DNA from: Bacteroidetes bacterium RIFCSPLOWO2_12_FULL_37_12
GTDB taxonomy: Bacteria; Bacteroidota; Bacteroidia; 2-12-FULL-37-12
Reading direction: 5' to 3'
Length of the DNA: 54,839 nucleotides
Assembly: GCA_001769655.1 (NCBI GenBank)
Contig: MEPC01000003.1
Coordinates: forward strand, 23,961-78,799
The notes below the pieces were generated by a model, which made no database searches, was not told the origin of the DNA, and saw nothing but the letters and a program-made list of their open reading frames with translations. How positions within the stretch are numbered: position 1 is the stretch's first letter; the number at the start of each line of letters is the position of its first letter. A program made the position numbers and the translations under genes. Shown here piece after piece: positions 44,700 through 53,080 of the stretch.

Positions 44700-46823
44700 A
44701 TGAGGAAAATTCTACATTTCTTTTTTTTTATTTTAATTTTTTTAAATCGCTCTGTTTCTCAAACGATTTTCATAAACGAGATTCACTACGACAATGCCGG
44801 TGCCGATGTGGATGAGGGCATTGAGATATCAGGTCCTGCCGGTACAAATCTCGCCTGTTACCGTTTAGTTGCCTACAATGGTGGCGATAGTAAATTCTAC
44901 ATGAATCTCAATCTTAGCGGTACTATTCCTGATCAATGTGATGGATATGGCACTGTTTGGTTTTCATGGACAGGTCTTCAGAATGGTGCGCCTGATGGTG
45001 TGGCGCTATACAATACTTGCACATCTACCGTAATTCAATTTCTTAGTTATGAAGGAGTCATAACCGCCGCTGATGGTCCTGCTATCGGAATGACTTCCGT
45101 GAATATTGGAGTGGATGAAGATCCTGAACCTGCCGTTGGAAATACCTTACAACTTACAGGAACCGGTACAACCTATACCGATTTTTCATGGACCGGACCG
45201 TCGGCTAATTCCAGAGGAAGTGTAAACACAGGACAGGATTTTGGATGTGCCGCTATTACACCTGAAAAATTTGTGTTTACTTTTACTCCTCCCTATTGCA
45301 CTAATAAAAACACAAATTTTTCTACTACGGTTTGTGCCACTGATAATAGTGGAAATCTGGCATCTACTTTTATGGGAAGTGCCACTTTATCTAAAAATTC
45401 CGGTCCAGGAACATTATCTGGAACTACCTCTTTAACATTTGTTAACGGGTGTGCCACTGTTTCAAATCTTCAATTTAACCTGGCAGGTAATTACACTTTA
45501 AAAGCTTCCAATGGCACACTCACCGATGGAATTTCACCAACTATTGTAATAGCAGATTCGTGCGAAAAATGTATTGAAATCAAAAGTATTATGGTAGATG
45601 CATGTGGAGGATTGACAGAAGGATTGCAGGAAATGGTACAATTTGAAACCGGAGAAACTCCTGTGAATACTTCTGATTTGACCGTTGAATGGCCCTTTAA
45701 TTCCTATTTGGGCATTTGTCAGGATGCAAATACAGCCGCATTTGTCGCCAATACCAATGCAACAATAACCGGTGGAGGTTCTTTAGTACAACCTCCAGGT
45801 GGGATAATCCCAGCAAACGCAAAGGTTTTATTAGTTACAAGTTCTGCTCTCGTAAGTTCAGCGATGAGTTTTGTTGATTTGAATTATACATTATATGTAA
45901 TTTTTCAATGTGCCGGGAATACAAACGGACATTTTAAAAATTATTGCACTCCTGCTTGCGGTGACCGAACTCTTGTTATGAATTTTGGTTCAGGTTGTAG
46001 TGACACCGTAAAATATGAACCCAATGAATTATTAAACCAGGCAGGAAATCCGGGGGAGCAAGATGGCGCTACCGTTACATACACAAACAGTGGAGAACCC
46101 ACTTATGGGAATAACGGATGTGTTGCCCCTTTTGCACCACCGTTGGAAGCAACTATTACCTCTACCGACCCATCCTGTAATGGCGGAAGTAACGGTTCAG
46201 CAACTGCTACTCCTGTCGGTGGAACTGCGCCATATATTTATTTATGGTCAACCGGAGCCACTTCTCAAACTATCTCATCTCTCACCGCTGGTACTTATTC
46301 TGTCATTATTGAAGATGACTATTTTTTTCAGGATACTGCCTATGTAACTATTGGACAGCCGACCGTAATCACAAGTTCAGCCAGTACGGTTCAGCCAACC
46401 TGCCCTTGCGATGCAACCGGTTCACTTAATTTATCAGCGAGCGGTGGAACTCCTCCCTATACCTATTTATGGTCAAACTCAAACACCACCGAAGATTTAT
46501 CAAGCATTACTGCAGGAACATATACTGTTACAATTACGGACAGTAAGAGTTGCACAGCTTCTTTCTCGTACATTTTAGGGGAACCACCTGGAATTGCAAT
46601 CAGTTTAGTTTCACAAATAAACGTTTCATGTTTTGGAATGAATAACGGTCAATTTCAGGTTCAGGTGAACGGTGGAACAGCACCTTATGATTTTTCAATA
46701 GATGGAGGAGCATCTTACGTTTATAATAATATTGCGGCAAATACGCCTGTTTTATTCAGTTCTCTTTTATCCGGAAATTATGTGATAAAAGTAAGGGATG
46801 GGAATGGGTGTATGACGCATTAA
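44700..46823 (+). CDS. SprB-repeat surface protein, C-terminally short
   Basis: A 707-residue exported protein: signal peptide 1-20, a lamin-tail-like N-terminal domain (FINEIHYDNAGADVDEGIEI, about 22-180), a Cys-containing middle (CEKCIEIKSIMVDACGGL), then SprB-type repeats in the last 230 residues (GGTAPYIYLWSTGATSQTI, GGTPPYTYLWSNSNTTEDL, GGTAPYDFSIDGGASYVY). SprB-type adhesins normally continue with more repeats and a T9SS tail; this one stops right after the third repeat (VRDGNGCMTH). It either lost its sorting tail or is released or retained another way. The stop is followed by an A run, not by repeat remnants. Confidence 0.85.
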   Translation: MRKILHFFFFILIFLNRSVSQTIFINEIHYDNAGADVDEGIEISGPAGTNLACYRLVAYNGGDSKFYMNLNLSGTIPDQCDGYGTVWFSWTGLQNGAPDGVALYNTCTSTVIQFLSYEGVITAADGPAIGMTSVNIGVDEDPEPAVGNTLQLTGTGTTYTDFSWTGPSANSRGSVNTGQDFGCAAITPEKFVFTFTPPYCTNKNTNFSTTVCATDNSGNLASTFMGSATLSKNSGPGTLSGTTSLTFVNGCATVSNLQFNLAGNYTLKASNGTLTDGISPTIVIADSCEKCIEIKSIMVDACGGLTEGLQEMVQFETGETPVNTSDLTVEWPFNSYLGICQDANTAAFVANTNATITGGGSLVQPPGGIIPANAKVLLVTSSALVSSAMSFVDLNYTLYVIFQCAGNTNGHFKNYCTPACGDRTLVMNFGSGCSDTVKYEPNELLNQAGNPGEQDGATVTYTNSGEPTYGNNGCVAPFAPPLEATITSTDPSCNGGSNGSATATPVGGTAPYIYLWSTGATSQTISSLTAGTYSVIIEDDYFFQDTAYVTIGQPTVITSSASTVQPTCPCDATGSLNLSASGGTPPYTYLWSNSNTTEDLSSITAGTYTVTITDSKSCTASFSYILGEPPGIAISLVSQINVSCFGMNNGQFQVQVNGGTAPYDFSIDGGASYVYNNIAANTPVLFSSLLSGNYVIKVRDGNGCMTH

Positions 46824-46935
46824 GAAAAAAAAAGCCCCATCTTGTTTTATTTATGTTTGTAGCGATAGAAAGTGCGGACAGGAACTTTTGCCCACTAACA
46901 AGTTTTTGTAAATTTTTTTTACGGTAAAAAATCAA

Positions 46936-46955
46936 TGTGGATAACTTTTTCCACA
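46936..46955. other. Inverted pair of DnaA-box-like sites
   Basis: TGTGGATAA (46936-46944, perfect complement of TTATCCACA) and TTTTCCACA (46947-46955, one mismatch) face each other about 30 bp before the fibre gene's -7 box. The gap 46824-47049 has no gene. Confidence 0.45.
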
Positions 46956-46983
46956 AAATGTTGCATTTTAAAAAAATTTGTTG

Positions 46984-46991
46984 TATATTTG
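46984..46991 (+). promoter_or_regulatory. -7 box of the fibre locus
   Basis: TATATTTG, 58 bp before the ATG at 47050. It supports transcription of the out-of-frame start region. Confidence 0.55.
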
Positions 46992-47049
46992 CTTTTTTAT
47001 CCTTACTTCCTTTTTATAAAGTTTAACCCTTCTTTTACTCAATAATACT

Positions 47050-47178
47050 ATGAAATCCATTACTAACGCTTCAATCTTCTGCTTGAAAAACTACGCAAAT
47101 TTTCAACCTTCAATTGAACACCGTAAATCCAAAATCGTAAATATTAAATCAATCGCCCCCCCCCCCGCGAAAAATTAA
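47050..47178 (+). CDS. Out-of-frame N-terminal ORF ending just after the C11 tract
   Basis: ATG 47050 opens a 42-codon frame (MKSITNASIFCLKNYANF...) that enters the poly-C run as Pro codons and stops at TAA 47176-47178. The promoter at 46984 suits this start. With one more C (or two fewer) the frame would continue without a stop into the 47361 gene, adding the signal-like segment HALFCGFSILISTILF and NSYSQ. I regard it as the true 5' end of the fibre gene in an OFF state, or the product of a miscounted homopolymer. A free 42-residue peptide is the less likely alternative. Confidence 0.5.
   Translation: MKSITNASIFCLKNYANFQPSIEHRKSKIVNIKSIAPPPAKN
47156..47166. repeat. Homopolymeric C11 tract inside the fibre gene's 5' end
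   Basis: Eleven consecutive C residues between codons of the 47050 frame. The next-longest C run in the window is far shorter. Such tracts slip during replication. Confidence 0.9.
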
Positions 47179-47190
47179 TTCCGATACTAC

Positions 47191-47216
47191 ATATAACAGC
47201 CATATATAACAGCCAT
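47191..47216. repeat. Perfect 13-bp tandem duplication
   Basis: ATATAACAGCCAT occurs twice in direct succession (47191-47203, 47204-47216). Thirteen is not a multiple of three, so gain or loss also shifts the frame. Confidence 0.9.
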
Positions 47217-47360
47217 GCTTTATTTTGTGGCTTTTCTATTCTAATATCTACCATTTTATTCCCTCTGCAAAATTCTTATTCTCAAAATGACGGTAGTAAT
47301 TGCGCCCAAAGAATCACTAAACCTCCTGCTGCTGAACTCTGCCCTAAAGATGTATATAAA

Positions 47361-49625
47361 ATGGAAAAAGCAGAGATGTGGTTTGAGTTTACAGCCAATG
47401 CACCGGAGCATGAAGTAATTGTATCGCCATCGGAAACACAACCCCAGGCAGAAATCACAAAGCTAACGCTCTTTGAAAATACATGCCCTGATTTACATTT
47501 GCGTAAAGAAGTTTCTACCCAACCGCCCGAACTTCCCCGGATGCGTATGGAACAATTAATTGTAGGTCAAAAATATATTGTGAAGGCGGAGAGGGAACAA
47601 ATTACCACAGCCGCAAATTTTGAAATGTGTATCATTCGTGATAAGGTTGGTGGGGGAGGTGACGGAGATGGTGGAGATAATGGAAATGGAGGAACTCAAA
47701 CGGGCGGGGTGGAATGTAAAGGTGACAACGCCGCTAAAAACGCATGGATGGAAAATAAAACTTATCCCGACAAACTGTTTATCTGTAATAGATACAAATT
47801 TGTAGGAATTGGTACAGATGACCCTCAGTTCAAATTAGATGTAAATGGGAATATAAGAGGGCGTTTTAAGATGATGGCAGATGGGAATATTGAAACCAAG
47901 GGAAATCTTAATGCATCGGGAAATATAAGCACAGGAGGAAGTGTCACTGCAACGGGAAATGTCACTTCGTCTGGAAGTGTCACTGCATCAGGAAATATAA
48001 GCTCTTCTGTTGACTTAGTTTCAGCAAGAGATGTAATAGCATCGCGGTTCTTTAAAAGCGGGAGTTCATTTTATTTCTCCGGTGGTTCGGATGCCAATAC
48101 AATTAATACTATTTACACAAACGGAAAATTGATGATTGCCAACGGAGCGCCTGGGGGAAGCACCTCCGGTTATTCACAAATAAGAGTAGGGATTGGAACA
48201 ATGGACCCTCAAAAAGCGCTACATATAAAAACAATACATAATACAGGTGGGGGTAGTCATTACGGAATTCGATTAGAGGATAATAACGAAACAGCCAACA
48301 AAAATTCTGTATGGGATATTGAACCGATTTCAGGAGATAAAAAACCACTTTTTTTCAAAGCGCTTGATAATGATAATGTAACCAAGAAAGTGGTATTAAC
48401 TATGACTAATGAAGGGTTTGTAGGGGTGGGGACAGTTGACCCTAAACATAAATTGGATGTAAATGGGGATTTGTGGGTAAGTGGTAAAATTATTGCCAGT
48501 GGTAATATAGGAGCAGAATTTACAGGTAATGTAGTTGCAAGTGGTTATCTGAAGAGTGGGAATTCTATAATTATAGCTGGTGGCGTAACAGGAGGGAACA
48601 ATGATAATACAATTTATTCAACAACCGGAAATTTGATATTTGGAAAAGGTATGCCGACCAATGCACCGGATTTTTCAAATGTAAGAGTGGGGGTTGGTGT
48701 TATGACGGCTCCCATTGATGCATCATTAACAATTCAAGCCATGGACATTAGCGCTGGAATTGTTACGCCTTTGAAGATTTATAATTCTTTAAATGAACCT
48801 ATATTCTCTATTGAAGAACAATTATTGCCTGCGGGAATTGGTTATGGTGTGACGCGTATTACGTTGGGTAATATCACAAATAACCGTACTGCCGAAACTA
48901 TTATAAACGGAAATCTCGAAGTTAATGGTAGCATTATGCATGTGTGCTCGAATCAGAGCTGTAGTGTAAATCTCAATAACGTATTTATTAATGACCAGAA
49001 TTTTCATATAAAATCCAATATAGGTGAAGATGTAAATATCCTGCTTGAAACAAAAAAGGGAAATATATGGACTATGTTTTCTAAGGATGATATTATTACT
49101 ACACATGAATGGGAGATGTGGGGCTTTTTACCAGTTTTAGTTGAAGTTAATACCCCTGTAAATTACTTCGGTATTCATAATAGTCAAACTGGAGAAACTC
49201 CATTCCTAATTGATCCAAGGTATAATGTTGTTAAAATTAGTGATCATTTATCCGTTTGCGGCACAATAACAACTGGAATAGTTTTTGTTAAAAACTCATG
49301 GTGCGATTATGTATTTAACGAAGATTATAATTTAATGCAGTTAGATAAAGTAAAAGAGTTTATCGTATTAAACAAACACTTACCTGAAATTCCTTCTGCC
49401 AAAGAAGTAGAAAAAGGGGGGTTAAATCTTGGTAACATGATGGAAAAAATGATGAAAAAGATAGAAGAAATATTCCTTTACCTTTTTAAACATGAAGACA
49501 GATTGAACAATGTAGAAAAGGAGTTACAAATTGTAAAAGAAGAAAATAAGGTATTAACTATCCAATTAAACGAACAAAGGCAAAAGTTGGATAGTTTAAT
49601 ATTGGAAATTTCTGAAAGAGAATAA
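47361..49625 (+). CDS. Fibre-like surface protein with C-terminal tail-fibre/chaperone-type domain
   Basis: The first in-frame ATG is 47361 (754 residues), but the frame is open back to 47148 and encodes a clear signal-like segment (LFCGFSILISTILF, then LQNSYSQ) with no ATG, GTG or TTG; see the C11 tract. Downstream are a Gly/Asp linker (about 97-112), repeats of VGIGTxDPxxKLDVNG (about 150, 275, 353), a strand-rich stretch of S/TGNI/V repeats (about 180-210), and a C-terminal unit beginning WCDYVFNEDYNL with HLPEIPSAKEV and a coiled coil (about 700-754). This is the layout of Bacteroidota tail-fibre-like trimeric surface proteins. No T9SS tail is seen. Confidence 0.78.
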   Translation: MEKAEMWFEFTANAPEHEVIVSPSETQPQAEITKLTLFENTCPDLHLRKEVSTQPPELPRMRMEQLIVGQKYIVKAEREQITTAANFEMCIIRDKVGGGGDGDGGDNGNGGTQTGGVECKGDNAAKNAWMENKTYPDKLFICNRYKFVGIGTDDPQFKLDVNGNIRGRFKMMADGNIETKGNLNASGNISTGGSVTATGNVTSSGSVTASGNISSSVDLVSARDVIASRFFKSGSSFYFSGGSDANTINTIYTNGKLMIANGAPGGSTSGYSQIRVGIGTMDPQKALHIKTIHNTGGGSHYGIRLEDNNETANKNSVWDIEPISGDKKPLFFKALDNDNVTKKVVLTMTNEGFVGVGTVDPKHKLDVNGDLWVSGKIIASGNIGAEFTGNVVASGYLKSGNSIIIAGGVTGGNNDNTIYSTTGNLIFGKGMPTNAPDFSNVRVGVGVMTAPIDASLTIQAMDISAGIVTPLKIYNSLNEPIFSIEEQLLPAGIGYGVTRITLGNITNNRTAETIINGNLEVNGSIMHVCSNQSCSVNLNNVFINDQNFHIKSNIGEDVNILLETKKGNIWTMFSKDDIITTHEWEMWGFLPVLVEVNTPVNYFGIHNSQTGETPFLIDPRYNVVKISDHLSVCGTITTGIVFVKNSWCDYVFNEDYNLMQLDKVKEFIVLNKHLPEIPSAKEVEKGGLNLGNMMEKMMKKIEEIFLYLFKHEDRLNNVEKELQIVKEENKVLTIQLNEQRQKLDSLILEISERE

Positions 49626-49693
49626 TGGTGTGAATGTTATAAAGAGGTTAAATTTTTTCACAGAATGATAAAAAATGTTGCTGAAAAAAATTA

Positions 49694-50323
49694 ATGAATA
49701 TGAATTTTATTAAAACAAAATGGATAATTCAGATATGCTTAATTATATTCGTTACTGAATTTTTCCATCCTTTAATATTTCCAAATTCAATCTTAGGACA
49801 GGAATTGAAGTTAGAGGATTATACGATTGAAGTTCCAAAAATAGAGTGCCAATGCTCTGGATTTGGGCAACCAGGTTGGTACTATAGAATAATTAAATCA
49901 GACTCCGAATATTCTGAAAATACCGGATGGTTTTTTAATTCATGGGAATGTGATCCATCTATTAAAATCAAAAATGTTTTTAATTATTATACACTTCTGG
50001 TAGTGGACTGGAGTGTTGGGGGTGGACTTTTACCCGAAAGTAATTACGACATTTTGAAAAATGAATATAATAATAATTACCTCTTTCGACTTTGGATTAA
50101 AAGAGACGCAAGCCAATACTTTGCTAAAAGTGGAATGCCTTATAGAATTTGTTGTCTGGTTCCTAAAATAAAGGATAATAATGAAATACAATTTATATCA
50201 ATGACCGAAATTATACTATCCGGCAAAGGCGATAGTACAGTTTACAATAGAATTGTTAAAATGGAAAACTTCAAACAAAATGAAATTAAATTTATTAAAC
50301 CGGATCCGAGGTGGAAACACTAA
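49694..50323 (+). CDS. Exported protein of unknown function
   Basis: A 209-residue protein with an N-terminal signal segment (IIQICLIIFVTEFFHPLIF, ending near GQ at 36). The mature part begins ELKLEDYTIEVPKIECQCSG and has a C-x-C, a CC pair and many aromatics (PGWYYRI, NTGWFFNSWECDP). It is not similar to any family I recognise. It sits 68 bp after the fibre gene and overlaps the serine protease gene by 44 bp, so it is probably co-expressed with both. Confidence 0.65.
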   Translation: MNMNFIKTKWIIQICLIIFVTEFFHPLIFPNSILGQELKLEDYTIEVPKIECQCSGFGQPGWYYRIIKSDSEYSENTGWFFNSWECDPSIKIKNVFNYYTLLVVDWSVGGGLLPESNYDILKNEYNNNYLFRLWIKRDASQYFAKSGMPYRICCLVPKIKDNNEIQFISMTEIILSGKGDSTVYNRIVKMENFKQNEIKFIKPDPRWKH

Positions 50324-52871
50324 AGAAGAAAAATTTATAATTTATAGAATTGGAATTATATTTTTCTTGTTATTAATGTACAAATCTTTTTCTTATGGGC
50401 AACAGAGTTCCGGAGGAGTGCCTGTAAGCTTGAGAATCAATGAAAATTTTGCAATTCCAACTATACAGCTACCATACATAGATAATGCTATAGAAAAGTT
50501 AAAAACGGATACTATTAAAAATAAAAATTGCGAATCATGCAAAACAGGATATTATGGAAAAGTGTTAAACAGTAGTGTTGAACTTACCAATACAGGTTAT
50601 CTTCAAACACTCAGCGATGGAGGAAAATTATGGAGAGTAAGATTTGAATCATCCTCTGCTTATGCACTTCAGTTTTATTTTGATAAATTTCATCTCCCCT
50701 TTGGTGCAACTCTATTCATTTTTAATGAGGACAGTTCCATGATTCTGGGAGCTTTTACATCAAAAAATAATCCCAGTAACCCCAATCAAGCTATTCCATT
50801 TGGAACACAACTGATAGAGGGGAAAAAAATTGTTCTGGAATATTATGAACCCTCTCATGTGGAATTTAGCGGGGAATTAAGAGTTGCAAAAGCAGTTCAT
50901 GTGTTTGTTGATTTTTTTCATAAGGAACTTACCGGGGATCTTTCCGGACCATGCAACAAAGATGTTGCTTGCGCGGAAGGCGCAATTTGGGAAAAGGAAA
51001 TCAATTCGGTAGCGGCAATTGTTTATCGGGTTCCCACAGGGGAATATGGAGACTATATGGCATTTGGGAGCGGGGCGTTAATTAATAATACGGCTCAGGA
51101 TGGGAAACCTTATTTTCTTACTGCAAATCATGTTTATAATAATAACGTAAATATTTTTGATTTTGGCACCTGGATATTTTGGTTCAATTACCAAAATAAA
51201 GTTTGCGGCACTTATGATTCACCGGAAAACAAAAGTATTTACGGGGCAACAATGTTATCTCAAGACCCAAACTCTGCTATTGTGGATGCAAATTCAGATT
51301 ATTTACTTCTCCAGTTAAATACCGATAAAGAATATTTATCCTCAATTGGAGCATGCTTTTCAGGATGGACACTTAGCACTAATCCACAGAAACCCTTTAC
51401 GGGAATTCATCATCCACAAGGTGACCCAAAAAAAATTTCAATCTCCAACCAGAATCTTATATCCAGCACCTTCAAAGACAATCTTGATGACTCTAATGGC
51501 AATTTTTGGAGAGTTCCAAAATGGGATATCGGTGTTATGGAGGATTTTTCTTCCGGTTCCCCTTTGTTTGATGGCTCTCACCGCATTGTTGGGCAATTGG
51601 CAGGCGGGAATTCTGAATGCACTTCACCAACTACAAATAATGGAGAATCCGAATTGTACGGCAAATTCTATAAATCATGGGTAAATGGTGGGTTTGCTAC
51701 TTGGCTTGATCCGGGTAATACGGGTGCTACTTCAATAGATACTTATTGCCCTACATCTACCGTTACTTCTCCCACAGGAACAGTAACAACAGGAGGGAGT
51801 GGATCCGAGCAAGATTGCAGAAATGTATGGTATAAAGTACCTTTAACAATGGGAATGATTATAAATGGAAGTAATGTAGAAACCCCATGTATTGATGGTG
51901 AAATCACACTTTATCCATATCCTACTGAGGATTGTGGTGAGGCGAATTGGGAAATTGAAGTTACGAAAGAAGAATTACCTGAAAGTACTTGTGATAATCC
52001 CAACGCTTTTAATTGTGAAGACCCACTAAACCCTTTTTTGGGTTGTATTTGTTATTTTTATTATTTTTTTATAGAAATTGTTGAAGTAAATGACACATAT
52101 CAACCATATGCTCAAACATACCATTCAAAATGGTTGCGTAATTCTGCCGCTAGTGTTAATTTAAAAAATATTTCTATTCACTCCATTGTTATTGATAACA
52201 ATGATTTATCTGAATTAGGTGTTACTTTGAAACATGGAAGTTTATACAGAATCAAACTCGCTTTTAACAAACAAGGTTGGGTGGAAACAACTAAATATTT
52301 CAGAGTCAAACCAAAAGACATTGAATTACAGGGAAATTTTGACCTGTTAGAAGATATAACGGGTACTGACATTATTTTGAGTGGAATGACTATTGTAAAT
52401 AATATTACAGTTACCGCAACCAATAGTATTTCCATCTTACCCAATACAGTCCTTAAGGCAGGGACTTATAAAATTGCAAACAACCTCTGTCTTTCTCCAA
52501 TGCGGAAAATGAAGTCAATAGTTAATGAAACAATTCCTTATAACGGTTCTTTTTATGAAGAAAATTATCAAGAAAATTCCGTATCAAATACGAGTGATGA
52601 AAACGGAAACTTGATTAATGAAAAACAAAACAATGCACTTATTTTTCCAAACCCAACTAATAGCCATTTTACAATTTTAATTAAAGGAAACAATTTATCA
52701 GGTACAGAAACAATTTTAGAGCTTTCAACTTTTATGGGTGAAAAATTTTTTAAAAGAAAAACTTTTGAAACTAGTATAGATGTGAATTTGAATGATACTA
52801 AGCCAGGTATTTATTTTCTAAAGGTCATTACGTTAAATAAAAATTTTATTTATAAGATAATAAAAAATTAA
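50280..52871 (+). CDS. T9SS-exported trypsin-like serine protease
   Basis: An 863-residue secreted protease. The signal peptide is about residues 24-40 (IGIIFFLLLMYKSFSYGQ). The chymotrypsin/lysyl-endopeptidase-like domain (about 230-480) shows the triad H284 (LTANH), D340 (NSDYLLLQL) and S427 (SSGSPLFDG). A proline/glycine linker, a Cys-rich segment and a type A T9SS sorting domain (IFPNPTNSHFTILI to KPGIYFLKV, last about 75 residues) follow. I chose the ATG 50280; the in-frame TTG at 50253 adds nine residues only. The start lies inside the upstream gene (44-bp overlap). Confidence 0.88.
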   Translation: MKLNLLNRIRGGNTKEEKFIIYRIGIIFFLLLMYKSFSYGQQSSGGVPVSLRINENFAIPTIQLPYIDNAIEKLKTDTIKNKNCESCKTGYYGKVLNSSVELTNTGYLQTLSDGGKLWRVRFESSSAYALQFYFDKFHLPFGATLFIFNEDSSMILGAFTSKNNPSNPNQAIPFGTQLIEGKKIVLEYYEPSHVEFSGELRVAKAVHVFVDFFHKELTGDLSGPCNKDVACAEGAIWEKEINSVAAIVYRVPTGEYGDYMAFGSGALINNTAQDGKPYFLTANHVYNNNVNIFDFGTWIFWFNYQNKVCGTYDSPENKSIYGATMLSQDPNSAIVDANSDYLLLQLNTDKEYLSSIGACFSGWTLSTNPQKPFTGIHHPQGDPKKISISNQNLISSTFKDNLDDSNGNFWRVPKWDIGVMEDFSSGSPLFDGSHRIVGQLAGGNSECTSPTTNNGESELYGKFYKSWVNGGFATWLDPGNTGATSIDTYCPTSTVTSPTGTVTTGGSGSEQDCRNVWYKVPLTMGMIINGSNVETPCIDGEITLYPYPTEDCGEANWEIEVTKEELPESTCDNPNAFNCEDPLNPFLGCICYFYYFFIEIVEVNDTYQPYAQTYHSKWLRNSAASVNLKNISIHSIVIDNNDLSELGVTLKHGSLYRIKLAFNKQGWVETTKYFRVKPKDIELQGNFDLLEDITGTDIILSGMTIVNNITVTATNSISILPNTVLKAGTYKIANNLCLSPMRKMKSIVNETIPYNGSFYEENYQENSVSNTSDENGNLINEKQNNALIFPNPTNSHFTILIKGNNLSGTETILELSTFMGEKFFKRKTFETSIDVNLNDTKPGIYFLKVITLNKNFIYKIIKN

Positions 52872-52917
52872 ATAAAATCAATCACACACAAAAATAAAAG
52901 CTGATATCATATTCAAT

Positions 52918-53080
52918 TCAATTCAACGTATTCACATACTCCACTACCGCTTTTACATTTTCTTCCGGCATAAATGAATAATTCGGCATAACCCCTTTGC
53001 CCTCTGAAATTATTTTCATTTTTTCCATATCGGTCAGTTTGCGCTCACTTAATTTTTTAGCGCCAACTGTTAAAATAGGA
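52918..53080 (-). pseudogene. 3' fragment of a cytochrome c gene
   Basis: On the minus strand this reads KKLSERKLTDMEKMKIISEGKG, then VMPNYSFMPEENVKAVVEYVNTLN and a stop (52920-52918). That is the C-terminal part of a class I cytochrome c, including the axial Met in GKGVMPNY. The haem motif CxxCH and everything 5' are missing; the frame runs head-to-tail into an RHS gene on the opposite strand at about 53070-53098. Confidence 0.72.

Noticed and set aside
46936-46955. Chromosomal replication origin at the DnaA-box pair
   Set aside because: Only two boxes, no AT-rich unwinding array, and no dnaA or other origin-linked genes nearby.
47361-47400. ATG 47361 as a normal start for the fibre protein
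   Set aside because: The upstream open frame contains an evident signal segment ending NSYSQ; starting at 47361 would leave a surface protein without an export signal.
52997-53080. N-terminus of the RHS protein starting at ATG 52997
   Set aside because: This part is the antisense of a convincing cytochrome c C-terminus and has no RHS or signal-peptide character.
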